From: G965276675 sp965276675
GTDB taxonomy: Bacteria; Acidobacteriota; Terriglobia; Terriglobales; Acidobacteriaceae
NCBI GenBank assembly: GCA_965276675.1
Contig: OZ255624.1
Coordinates: 4,154,001 to 4,218,000, forward strand
Length of the DNA stretch: 64,000 nt
Reading direction: 5' to 3'
Position 1 is the first letter of the stretch; every line of letters begins with the position of its first letter. Shown here piece after piece: positions 47,934-56,621 of the stretch. The notes below the pieces were generated by a model. It was not told the DNA's origin and did no database searches. It saw only the letters and a program-made list of their open reading frames with translations. The translations under genes and the position numbers were made by a program.

Positions 47934-49025
47934 ATGAATCCGGAGGAACGCTTGGGCAGAAAGGTCGCGCTCGCAACCGTCATCACCGCCGCAGCGTGCA
48001 GCTTCGCTATGGGCGGGAAAGTGCAGGTCCCGGCGGCTTCACAGGTCTCGGCTGGAGAAGCGGGACCAACGTTTGTCGTCGATTCAACAAAGATCCCAGC
48101 AGACTGGACGGTCATCGCCTACGGCGGCACTCTGTTCACAACACCTGCTGACACACGCGGGAGTGATCCCAAAATACGGAGCTGGTTGGTCGAGAAGATC
48201 GCCGCTGAGCACCCAGACGCGCTGTTGATTGCCGGCGGCCTGCCGCTCGACGGAACGCACGAGGGGGATTACAAGACCTTCCGTGAAGAGAGCGAGTCTT
48301 GGCAAAACGAGGAGCTTCGTATCTTTCCTGCTCTTGGTGATCACGAGGTCGGCAGTAATGAGCCGGCGGGAGTCGCAAACTGGTGGAGCACTTTCCCAGA
48401 GCTGAAGGGGCATCGCTGGTATTCCTCTGCATTCCGCGATGCTTACATCGTCGTGCTAGACAGCAACCAGCCGCTCACCGTCGATTCGCCACAACGGAAG
48501 TGGCTTGAAGATCAGCTGGATCACGTACCGCGCGCGGTACGGTTCATCTTCTTTGTCCTGAACGACCCGCCGGTTGCCGATATCGGCATCGACAGCACCC
48601 TTAATCCGCGTGCCAACGAGACAACCCTTGGTGGTTATCTCGAGCAGAAGCAGAAAGGGTCTTCCGCGGCCTTCATAGTGCTCGCAGGGTATATTCATAA
48701 CTACGAACGTTTCCTGATTAATAACGTGAACTATATCGTGGCAGGAGACGGAGGGGCGACGCCCACAGAGGTGATCCGCCGGCCATACGATCTCTTCCAG
48801 GATGTTGTCTACCCAAACTATAGCTATGTGAAGTTCACACATAGTGACGGGCATCTGACTGGCGCCATGGTGCGCGTCGCGGACCCCGGCGCTACCAAGC
48901 CGGAATGGGAGACCAAGGACACCTTCACGATTGCAACTCCTGGCTCTGCGTCGAGCCCGCCATCAGCGATCAATCCTCCAACCCCGCCGCAACAGCGTGG
49001 GCAGGAACAGGTCGAGAAGCATTGA
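47934..49025 (+). CDS. Divergent secreted metallophosphoesterase-like protein
   Basis: 363 residues from the ATG at 47934; a longer frame upstream lacks support. A hydrophobic stretch (KVALATVITAAACSFAMGGK) acts as signal. Calcineurin-like motifs can be traced: AYGGTLFTTP at the GDxR position, ALGDHEVGSN at the GN/DH position, and LAGYIHNYERF at the GHxH position. The first motif has lost its Asp and the last has lost its first His. It may thus be a catalytically weak or inactive relative. The C-terminus is Pro-rich. Confidence 0.72.
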   Translation: MNPEERLGRKVALATVITAAACSFAMGGKVQVPAASQVSAGEAGPTFVVDSTKIPADWTVIAYGGTLFTTPADTRGSDPKIRSWLVEKIAAEHPDALLIAGGLPLDGTHEGDYKTFREESESWQNEELRIFPALGDHEVGSNEPAGVANWWSTFPELKGHRWYSSAFRDAYIVVLDSNQPLTVDSPQRKWLEDQLDHVPRAVRFIFFVLNDPPVADIGIDSTLNPRANETTLGGYLEQKQKGSSAAFIVLAGYIHNYERFLINNVNYIVAGDGGATPTEVIRRPYDLFQDVVYPNYSYVKFTHSDGHLTGAMVRVADPGATKPEWETKDTFTIATPGSASSPPSAINPPTPPQQRGQEQVEKH

Positions 49026-49077
49026 CCCAAATTGACCCAGGAGGAAACACCGAACATCTCCTCCTGCACGACCCGAG

Positions 49078-50067
49078 CTAGCTGAGGTTCTGCTGCACAA
49101 AGTTGCCGAGGCGTTCCATCTCGTCTTCAGAAAGCCGAAGAGATGCAGCAGAGAGCGTTCCCTCCACCTGTTGCGCATTGCGGCCGCCCACGATGGCGCC
49201 CGTGACAGCCGGATGTCCAAGCGTCCACGCGATAGCAACGACGCCCGGCAACACATTATGCTGGCGCGCGATTTCGCGGAGCAGCTCCACAAGCATCAGA
49301 TTGGCCGAGAGCTTGGGCTGGTTGAACTGCGGCGACTTGCGGCGCCAGTCATCCTCCGGCATGCCCTTGATTCGCTCCTCCGTCATCTTGCCGGTGAGCA
49401 GGCCGGAGGCCATCGGCGAGTAGTTGATAACACCGATGTTGTTGGCCTGGCAATAGGACAGGATCTCCGTTTCCACTCTGCGATTGATCAGCGAATAGGG
49501 CGGCTGGAGCGATGTGATGGGCGCGATCTCCGCAATCCGCTCCATCTGCGCGACGTTGAAGTTGGAGACCCCGATGTAGCGGATCTTTCCCTCTTCCTTG
49601 ATCTTCGCGAGCGTCTCCCAGCCTTCCTCAAGTTGGTCTTCAGGGTCAGGCCAGTGAATCTGGTAGAGGTCGATGACCTCTATGCCCAGCCGGCGGAGCG
49701 AGCTTTCGACCTCCTCACGCAGCGACTCGGCCCGCAATGTGCGGTAGATCTTGCGATCATCATCCCAGCGCATGGAGCATTTGGTGAAGACGTACCGTTT
49801 ATGGCTGGATTCCCGGAGCGCGCGGCCGACGATCTCTTCCGAGTGGCCCAAACCGTAGATGGCGGCGGTATCGATCCAGTTGATGCCCAGATCCAGCGCG
49901 TGCAGGATTGCCTCGATGGACTCGCTGTCCTCCTGATGTCCCCAGGAAAACTGCCAGTTGCTGCCACCGATCGCCCAAGCCCCAAAGCCGATCCGGGTGA
50001 TGTTGAGGTCTGAGTTGCCGAGCGGGCGGGTTTCGAGCTGAGCGACGGTATCCGGTGAGGTAGCCAT
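49078..50067 (-). CDS. Aldo/keto reductase
   Basis: 329 residues. Catalytic tetrad residues are visible: Asp and Tyr in IDTAAIYGLGHSEE, Lys in YVFTKCSM, and His in DLYQIHWPDP. The later YIGVSNFNVAQMERI, INYSPMASGLLTGKMTEERI and VGGRNAQQVEGTLSAA are AKR hallmarks, and the last binds NADPH. It reduces aldehydes or ketones; the physiological substrate is unknown. It converges on the metallophosphoesterase gene. Confidence 0.93.
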   Translation of the reverse strand: MATSPDTVAQLETRPLGNSDLNITRIGFGAWAIGGSNWQFSWGHQEDSESIEAILHALDLGINWIDTAAIYGLGHSEEIVGRALRESSHKRYVFTKCSMRWDDDRKIYRTLRAESLREEVESSLRRLGIEVIDLYQIHWPDPEDQLEEGWETLAKIKEEGKIRYIGVSNFNVAQMERIAEIAPITSLQPPYSLINRRVETEILSYCQANNIGVINYSPMASGLLTGKMTEERIKGMPEDDWRRKSPQFNQPKLSANLMLVELLREIARQHNVLPGVVAIAWTLGHPAVTGAIVGGRNAQQVEGTLSAASLRLSEDEMERLGNFVQQNLS

Positions 50068-50178
50068 AAGGTCGATTGGATGCAGCGCGAGGGATCTGTG
50101 TTCCGTCTTCCAAGTCTCCAGACCACTCGGCTGGAGGGGTTACGCATCTGTAATGAGTGGCTTGAAAGGAAGATAGAA

Positions 50179-50712
50179 ATGGAGCAGAACCGTGACACGA
50201 CTAGCATTTTGCGCGAATATCTGGTGGATGCAATTGCGGCAGAAAACAACTACGAGACCCAGATGAACCACATGAGCGATCAGGGGGACAACGCCGCCGT
50301 CCGCAAAATCTTCTCCGATCACGCCGCGGAGACACGGCTTCAGCATCAACGTCTCACGCAACGGCTGGAAGCGGTCGGTGGTAAGCCATCCGGATTCAAG
50401 AGCGTTCTCGCTCACGTCTTCGGTTCGCTACCAGGAGTATCCCGGTCCGGACGCGATACCGCTGAGGAGACGGCGCACAATCTCGTAGCTGGGTACGCGA
50501 TGAAGAATAGCGAGATCGCTATGTACGAGATGCTGGCCACCATCGCCGCAGTCGCGGGAGACCTGCAGACCGAACAACTGGCGCGCGAGATTCAGGAAGA
50601 GGAACGGCATATGGCGCAAAAGATCTGGCACCTCATCGCCCCGTGTTCCCGAGAGGCCATGCTGAAGATCTCCGACGCGCGGGAGAGGAACCCGAACCTC
50701 AGCCGGGCGTAG
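50179..50712 (+). CDS. Ferritin-like DUF892 (YciE-like) protein
   Basis: 177 residues from the ATG at 50179 (AAGGAAG upstream). A four-helix bundle contains LREYLVDAIAAENNYETQMN, FSDHAAETRLQHQRLTQRLE, NSEIAMYEMLATIAAVAGD and AREIQEEERHMAQKIWHLIA. The E...ExxH pattern of the last two helices supplies a probable di-iron site. YciE proteins are stress-induced; their chemistry is not established. It is divergent from the aldo/keto reductase. Confidence 0.83.
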   Translation: MEQNRDTTSILREYLVDAIAAENNYETQMNHMSDQGDNAAVRKIFSDHAAETRLQHQRLTQRLEAVGGKPSGFKSVLAHVFGSLPGVSRSGRDTAEETAHNLVAGYAMKNSEIAMYEMLATIAAVAGDLQTEQLAREIQEEERHMAQKIWHLIAPCSREAMLKISDARERNPNLSRA

Positions 50713-50757
50713 CGAAGTCTACCTTGACCTTTATTATGGACATGCTTTTCGGGAGGG

Positions 50758-51237
50758 GTGCTCTGGGCGGCAACGACAATTGGTCAGCACCTGACCGGCG
50801 ACGGGCTCGGCAACAACTACGTGTATGACCTGGAGAACAAGATCAAGAGCAGCAAACGGGGCAGCGTATACCTACGGTACACCTACGATCCCTTCGGAGA
50901 GAGGGTGCGCAAGGACGCGGGCAGCGCGGCGCTGGAGTACTACTATTTCGGCGGCCAGCTGCTGGCGACGCACGACCCCAGCCCTGGCGCCCCCAATGGG
51001 GGGTGGAACGACTACATCTACGCGGCTGGCCGGCTGATTGCCGAAAATGCGGGTACCCAGAGCGCGGTCGCGACCTTCCGCCTGGGAGACCACTTGGACT
51101 CGCTGGAGAAGACCACCGACGGGGCTGGGAATGTGCTTGGCAGCAACAACTTCTCGCCCTATGGACAGTTGGTCGAGGGAACCGCACAAAGCCTGATCCA
51201 GGCTACCGATATACGAGCGCTCACTGCGCGGCGATGA
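50758..51237 (+). pseudogene. Rhs/YD-repeat protein remnant
   Basis: An open frame of about 159 residues has no proper start and ends inside the GH78 gene's tail. The middle shows NNYVYDLENKIKSSKRGSVY, YTYDPFGERVRKDAG, EYYYFGGQLLATHD and DYIYAAGRLIAENA, then HLDSLEKTTDGAGNVLGSNN and FSPYGQLVEG. This is the YD-repeat and RHS core order that precedes the toxin domain in Rhs proteins. Both the N-terminal repeats and the C-terminal toxin are missing. It is a remnant of a once much larger gene. Confidence 0.75.
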
Positions 51238-53803
51238 CGTAGTGACCAGGGCGGTTCAGCATGATCGTGGCGCGACTACCCTCTTCCGCGGGCACGCTCC
51301 TGACACTCTGGCCATTGACAGCGACCTGCGCTGCAGCTTTTGTAACTGGGACGAGCACGTGTGCTTCCGTGCCGAGCGGCAGATCGAGCGTCGTCTCTGT
51401 TTCCGTCACCTTTGGTCCTGTCCCGTTTGGCCCGGCAACTTTGCGCAGGCTCATGCTAAAGAGACCGCGCGGCGTGGGCTCGCTGCCCTTAGCCCAGGCA
51501 AGGTCTAGGAGATCCGGACGAATCTCCACCACCGCGAAGCCTCCAGCACGTGCGTGAATGCCCAGGACCTCCTCCATGAGCCACGGGGTGACACCGCTGG
51601 ACCAGCCGTGAGCGAGGCTGACACGGTAGCCTGACATGTTGTCCGCCTGTAGCGATGCGTGGAAGTTCCCTTTGTACCAGGACGGATCGTAGCCCTCCCA
51701 AAAGCTGGTCGCACCCTCGTCCAGCATGCCGCCCCAGTATTGGCGAATCCAGTCCAGTGCATCCTGTCGATGGCCCATCTTCGCCATCGCGCTGATCACG
51801 TAATAGTTGTAATAGGGCGTGACGATGAGAGCGTTGTACTTGACGTGGCCGACGCTCGAAAGCGAGTTGCGCCAGATCGCATCGTACTGCCGCGGCTCCG
51901 CAGCGCCGGATAAGACCGCAAAGGCATTCGTCTGCCAGCGCGTGCCAAACGACCCGGTGCTCTCGAGTAGGTATTGCTGCGCGGCGGCTTTCAGCGCCTC
52001 CGCTCGCTTATCGAAGAGCGCGGCGTTCTCGTCATCGTGCAGCTCTCGCAGTAAGGACGCGCCCTGCCGGAAGGCCGCATAGAACTCGAACTGAGTCGCA
52101 CGGCGCGCCTCGGGATCGTCGCCGTTGAGCTCGGGCGACCAGTCCACGAAAGGCCAGGAGTGGGTCTGGTTCGCATAAAGACTACGCGCATCCAGTTCCG
52201 ATTCCATGAAATGCAAGAGTTGCACTAGTCGCGGATGCACAGACTCAAGCTGCTGCCGCGAGCCGGTGTGACGCCAATACTCGGCTTCGCCCGTGACCCA
52301 GAATGCCGAGTAGCCGGCGATGCCATTGACGTTCTTGCTGACAGGCGCGTCACCCAGCAGCCGGTCGAGGGTGCGCTCCATCAGAAAGTGATCGCCGAAG
52401 GCGTCTTCGATAGTGCGACCGCTCACGTCCAGGTCGCCCATCCACCGGCCGCGGTCCCGCTTGGGCGCGTCCCAGATATCGTCCTGCATGCAGAGATGTG
52501 CCGTGTAAGCGCCGACGGCCCACATCTGGTTGAGCTGCGGATCCGACGACTCAAATGAGCCCCGGTACGAGACCGGGTACACGATCCCGGCCAGTTGAAT
52601 CGACTTGTAACGGATATCGCGGCCACCGGTAAAGCGCACCAGCGCATAGCGAAAGGCGCTCTTGGGGCCGAAAACCATGCCGTGGGCGGGCACGTGGAGC
52701 GGGTCGACTCCCAGGTAAGGGCTGTTGAGCAGTTCGGCTTCCGACTCGCCATACTGCACGGTTATGTCGCTTGCCTCCGCGGCGTCAGAGCTAATCGAGA
52801 GGCGCCCATCCACTTCGCGGCCAAAATCAAGGAGCACTTGCGGAGAGGACGCTACGTCCATCGTGGCCGCCGGCAGCTCCACACGAAACTCATCGTCCGC
52901 CGAGACTGCAAGCGCCGCAGCTGCAGGCTGCGTGAGCGCGCCGAGATGCGTCAGCCTTCCCGCCCCGGAGTAGACATGCGTGAGGGACTTCGCCGCGAGC
53001 GGATATTGTGCCAGAAACGGCGAGATGCCATCGTAGCCCGGCCAGTTATACAGCCCGGCATCGGCGTTCCACTGCAGGAACTCGATAGAGCTCTCGATAC
53101 TGCCGAGGCTGTCGGCGGATGACCACACCCCCTCGTTGAAGCCTGCGTTCTGCCAACCAGCCGTCGCCGTCATCGACGCCTTCCACTGCGCATCACTAAT
53201 CAGGATTGGCGGCGCGACTACGCCCGGGGCAGCCGGAACGATCTTGGCCACCAACACCTTCCCATATGTCTGCTGCACGCTCAGGCGGCTATCCGCGCCG
53301 CTACCGACCTCGATCCCCCGCACTGCTTCGATCGCCAGTACGTTCTTTCCAGGCCGCAAAGCGCGCGTCACATCGATCGCGGTGACCCGGATACCCATCG
53401 GGAAATCCAGGTTGAGTTGGTAAGACGAGACGAGCCTTCCGTTGAGATAAACCGATGCCGAGCGCGGTCCAGCGATGTAGAGAGTGGCCGCCTCTGGTAC
53501 TTTGGCCACTTCGAAGACACGGCGGAAATAATGCGGCTGCAACTCCAGACCGGCGCCCGACAGCCAACTGCCGTTCGACCTGGGATGAAGAGGAACGGCA
53601 TCCTCCTTGGTCCAGATGTACTCCTCCGGGAGCGGCGTATGAGTCACGGAGTGCAGTGGCAGGGTTCCAAGCTCCCGTGTTGGATCCAGATCCGCGACCG
53701 TGAACCGCGTGGGGTGGCGTTCCTGTGATTGCGCCAGTAGAACCGCTGTTATGGCCAGAAGAGCGAGCACCATCTTGCAAACCGATCTCTTGAACATCGT
53801 CAT
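51221..53803 (-). CDS. GH78-like alpha-L-rhamnosidase, secreted
   Basis: 860 residues with a signal peptide (MVLALLAITAVLLAQSQ). The N-terminal 250 residues are a beta-sandwich (YFRRVFEVAKVPEAATLYIA, GPRSASVYLNGRLVSSY). The (alpha/alpha)6 barrel has the GH78 catalytic segment QDDIWDAPKRDRGRWMGDL, with the acidic residues of the general acid and base region. It ends VSLAHGWSSGVTPWLMEEVL and a C-terminal beta domain. It probably removes rhamnose or a related sugar from plant or bacterial polymers. The start may be the ATG at 53803 or the one six bases downstream. Confidence 0.85.
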   Translation of the reverse strand: MTMFKRSVCKMVLALLAITAVLLAQSQERHPTRFTVADLDPTRELGTLPLHSVTHTPLPEEYIWTKEDAVPLHPRSNGSWLSGAGLELQPHYFRRVFEVAKVPEAATLYIAGPRSASVYLNGRLVSSYQLNLDFPMGIRVTAIDVTRALRPGKNVLAIEAVRGIEVGSGADSRLSVQQTYGKVLVAKIVPAAPGVVAPPILISDAQWKASMTATAGWQNAGFNEGVWSSADSLGSIESSIEFLQWNADAGLYNWPGYDGISPFLAQYPLAAKSLTHVYSGAGRLTHLGALTQPAAAALAVSADDEFRVELPAATMDVASSPQVLLDFGREVDGRLSISSDAAEASDITVQYGESEAELLNSPYLGVDPLHVPAHGMVFGPKSAFRYALVRFTGGRDIRYKSIQLAGIVYPVSYRGSFESSDPQLNQMWAVGAYTAHLCMQDDIWDAPKRDRGRWMGDLDVSGRTIEDAFGDHFLMERTLDRLLGDAPVSKNVNGIAGYSAFWVTGEAEYWRHTGSRQQLESVHPRLVQLLHFMESELDARSLYANQTHSWPFVDWSPELNGDDPEARRATQFEFYAAFRQGASLLRELHDDENAALFDKRAEALKAAAQQYLLESTGSFGTRWQTNAFAVLSGAAEPRQYDAIWRNSLSSVGHVKYNALIVTPYYNYYVISAMAKMGHRQDALDWIRQYWGGMLDEGATSFWEGYDPSWYKGNFHASLQADNMSGYRVSLAHGWSSGVTPWLMEEVLGIHARAGGFAVVEIRPDLLDLAWAKGSEPTPRGLFSMSLRKVAGPNGTGPKVTETETTLDLPLGTEAHVLVPVTKAAAQVAVNGQSVRSVPAEEGSRATIMLNRPGHYVIAAQ

Positions 53804-53908
53804 TCAATCCTTTCCAGCCGTGATAGTGGCTCGCCGGTGAGCACCTTAATCAGTCGTTGATTTAGTGTCAATTCACTGTAAGCCCTCGTGCGGCATGCGG
53901 TTCGTGAA

Positions 53909-54020
53909 ACCAGTTTTCCTGATACAGTGATCGCGCGAAGATCACAGTATATGCAGCCTTTCCTCGAAGAAAGGCTGCGTCAGCTTCAGCCCTTCCGGCT
54001 ACACTTACAGGAAAACTGGT
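53909..54020. repeat. Nested inverted-repeat element, copy 2
   Basis: Outer arms ACCAGTTTTCCTG (53909-53921) and CAGGAAAACTGGT (54008-54020) are perfect reverse complements. The inner hairpin GCAGCCTTTC-CTCGAA-GAAAGGCTGC lies at 53953-53978. A third small stem, GTGATC...GATCAC, lies at 53927-53945. The plan matches copy 1. Confidence 0.75.
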
Positions 54021-54098
54021 CTAATCGCCACTCCGGAGCACTCCTCGTGTCGGTGAGCTCTTTACGTTACTCTCAAGCTCATCCTGTGTGGAGGGCCT

Positions 54099-56594
54099 TT
54101 GCCTCATCTTTTTTATTTAATTCGTCTCTGCTGCTTGGCTGCAGTCTTTGCCACCTCGCTCACCTCCCCGGCCTTTTCGCAGACTGCTCCTCCGTCAGTC
54201 GCAAGCGCGAGGACGCTGGAGGAGCGCGTGAGTGGCATGCGTCACATGGATGGTCTCTTTCCGCTCGACTACGACGCAAAGACCGGGCGCCTTTACCTGG
54301 AAGTAGCCAAGCTCGATGATGATTTTCTGCTGGTGCAATCGCTGCCTTACGGATTGGGGTCAAACGATCTCGGCCTGGATCGCGGTGTATCGAGCGAATC
54401 GCGCGTGGTGCACTTCACGCGCTCCGGGCCAAAGCTGCTACTTGTTGAGCCCAATCTGCAGTATCGTTCCTCTTCCCCCGATGCGGACGAGCGTCTGGCT
54501 GTGAGTCAGTCCTTCGCTGAATCGGTGCTGGCTGGTTTCCCCATCGAAGCCGAGGGCTCAGGAAAGGTTCTCATCGACATCAATGACTTCGCGCTCTCTG
54601 ACCGGGGATTCATTGCCGAGCATCTGACGCACGCCAAGCAGGGCGCCTACCGCCTGGACACAAGCCGTTCCGCCCTAACCCTCGACACCGTCAAGGATTT
54701 CCCGCGCAATATCGTCATTGAGTCGCTCATTACCTTCACCAGCGAGGCGCCCGAGCCCTCGTCGCTGGTCTCGACGGTCACGCCCGATGCGCATGCCGTG
54801 TCGTTGCACCAGCGGCTCACGCTGGTGGCGCTGCCGGGCCCCGGTTACCAGCCACGGATCTTCGATCCGCGCGCCGGCTACTTCGACGCGAGCTATCGAG
54901 ATTACTCTGCGCCGCTTGGTTCACCGCTGGACCTTCACTTCATCACCCGGCACCGCCTCATCAAAAAAGACCCGAATGCCGCGATGAGTGAACCGGTCGA
55001 GCCAATCGTCTACTACGTGGACCGCGGTGCTCCGGAGCCGATTCGCTCAGCGCTGGTCGAGGGAGCCAGCTGGTGGAATGCCGCCTTTGAGGCTGCTGGT
55101 TTTCGCAACGCCTTCCGCGTGGAGGTGCTGCCCGCCGGGGCCGATCCGATGGACATCCGCTACAACATGATCCAGTGGGTGCATCGCTCCACGCGCGGCT
55201 GGTCGTATGGCGAGGGCATCACCGATCCTCGCACAGGCGAGATCATCAAGGGCCAGGTCACGCTCGGCTCGCTGCGCGTCAGGCAGGACTGGCTGATCGC
55301 CGAGGGTCTGCTCTCTCCCTACAAGAACGGCAAGACGGAAGACCCAGCAATTCAAACTATGGTGCTCGCCCGCACTCGTCAACTGGCTGCGCACGAAGTC
55401 GGCCACACGCTAGGGCTGGCGCATAACTTTGCCGCGAGTTCGCTTGCGCCTGGCGCCTCGGTGATGGACTACCCGAGCCCGTATATCACGCTGGATGTTG
55501 CGGGGCATCCTGATCTCACGCATGCCTACACGGCGGGAATCGGCAGCTGGGATAAGGTCGCGATCGCCTATGGCTACTCGCAGTTTGCACCGAAGATGGC
55601 CGAAAATCCCGCGGCGGAACACGCGGCGCTTGATGCTCTGCTGCACACGGCAGATAAGCGTGGTCTGTACTTCATTACGGATGAGGACTCGCGGCCAGAG
55701 GGGAGCGTGCATCCCTACGCGCACTTGTGGGACAACGGCGCCGATCCTGCGGCGGAGCTGAATCGCATGCTCGATGTGCGTGCCGCGGCGCTGGCGCAGT
55801 TCGGTGAGAACGCAATTCTACCCGGCACTCCTTACGCTCAGCTGGAAGACACGCTGGTTCCACTTTACCTGCTGCACCGGTATCAGACGACAGCGGCGGC
55901 CAAAGAGATCGGCGGTCAAAAGTATCGCTATGCTTTGCGCGGGGATGGACAGCTCATCACGGCGGATGTTCCCGCGGCCGACCAACAGCGTGCGCTCGGG
56001 GCACTACTCAAGACGCTCTCGCCGGCCACACTTTCGCTTCCCGCTCTTCTGCTAAAGCTTCTTCCGCCGCGTCCACCAGCATGGCCGCGCACGCGGGAGT
56101 CGTTTGACGGGCACACTGGCCTGACCTTCGATCCTGACGGCGCAGCGGCCGCGGCGGCGAACATCACGCTTAACCTGCTCTTCGAGCCCACACGCGCGAC
56201 GCGTTTGTATCAGCAGCATCTGCGCGACCCGCAGTTCCCTTCGGTCGAAGAGCTGATCGGGCAGACACTCTCCGCAACCTGGAAGGCGCCCCGTGCCACT
56301 GGTGCTGGAGCTGGGATTCAATCCGTTACGGAGGAGGCCGTTACGGAGCACCTGCTGCGTTTGGCTGCGGACGAGAAAGCCGCACCGGCGGTCCGGGCGA
56401 TTGCCCGCTCAGAGGCGCTGGGGCTGCGGGACTGGCTCCGTTCCGTGCGCGAACCGAAGACGGAGGAAGCCGCAATCTACGCAGCGGCTGCCGCGCGAAT
56501 CGACCAGTTCGAGCGTGATCCGGCGAAATTTACGCCTGCTCCACAGGAAGAAGCTCCACCCGGAATGCCAATTGGGGAGGAGGAGATGCAGTAG
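54099..56594 (+). CDS. Secreted zinc metalloprotease (DUF5117/DUF4953 type)
   Basis: 831 residues from a TTG at 54099 with GGAGGG upstream. A signal peptide (LCCLAAVFATSLTSPAFS) is followed by a long beta-rich region and the metzincin motif QLAAHEVGHTLGLAHN, with three His ligands. The Met-turn-like VMDYPSPY follows at about residue 457. DUF5117 and DUF4953 regions frame the catalytic domain, as in related large periplasmic proteins. The substrate is unknown. It converges on the DUF3857 pair. Confidence 0.86.
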   Translation: MPHLFYLIRLCCLAAVFATSLTSPAFSQTAPPSVASARTLEERVSGMRHMDGLFPLDYDAKTGRLYLEVAKLDDDFLLVQSLPYGLGSNDLGLDRGVSSESRVVHFTRSGPKLLLVEPNLQYRSSSPDADERLAVSQSFAESVLAGFPIEAEGSGKVLIDINDFALSDRGFIAEHLTHAKQGAYRLDTSRSALTLDTVKDFPRNIVIESLITFTSEAPEPSSLVSTVTPDAHAVSLHQRLTLVALPGPGYQPRIFDPRAGYFDASYRDYSAPLGSPLDLHFITRHRLIKKDPNAAMSEPVEPIVYYVDRGAPEPIRSALVEGASWWNAAFEAAGFRNAFRVEVLPAGADPMDIRYNMIQWVHRSTRGWSYGEGITDPRTGEIIKGQVTLGSLRVRQDWLIAEGLLSPYKNGKTEDPAIQTMVLARTRQLAAHEVGHTLGLAHNFAASSLAPGASVMDYPSPYITLDVAGHPDLTHAYTAGIGSWDKVAIAYGYSQFAPKMAENPAAEHAALDALLHTADKRGLYFITDEDSRPEGSVHPYAHLWDNGADPAAELNRMLDVRAAALAQFGENAILPGTPYAQLEDTLVPLYLLHRYQTTAAAKEIGGQKYRYALRGDGQLITADVPAADQQRALGALLKTLSPATLSLPALLLKLLPPRPPAWPRTRESFDGHTGLTFDPDGAAAAAANITLNLLFEPTRATRLYQQHLRDPQFPSVEELIGQTLSATWKAPRATGAGAGIQSVTEEAVTEHLLRLAADEKAAPAVRAIARSEALGLRDWLRSVREPKTEEAAIYAAAAARIDQFERDPAKFTPAPQEEAPPGMPIGEEEMQ

Positions 56595-56621
56595 CGGGCA
56601 GGCAATAGCAGGCGAACTCCG

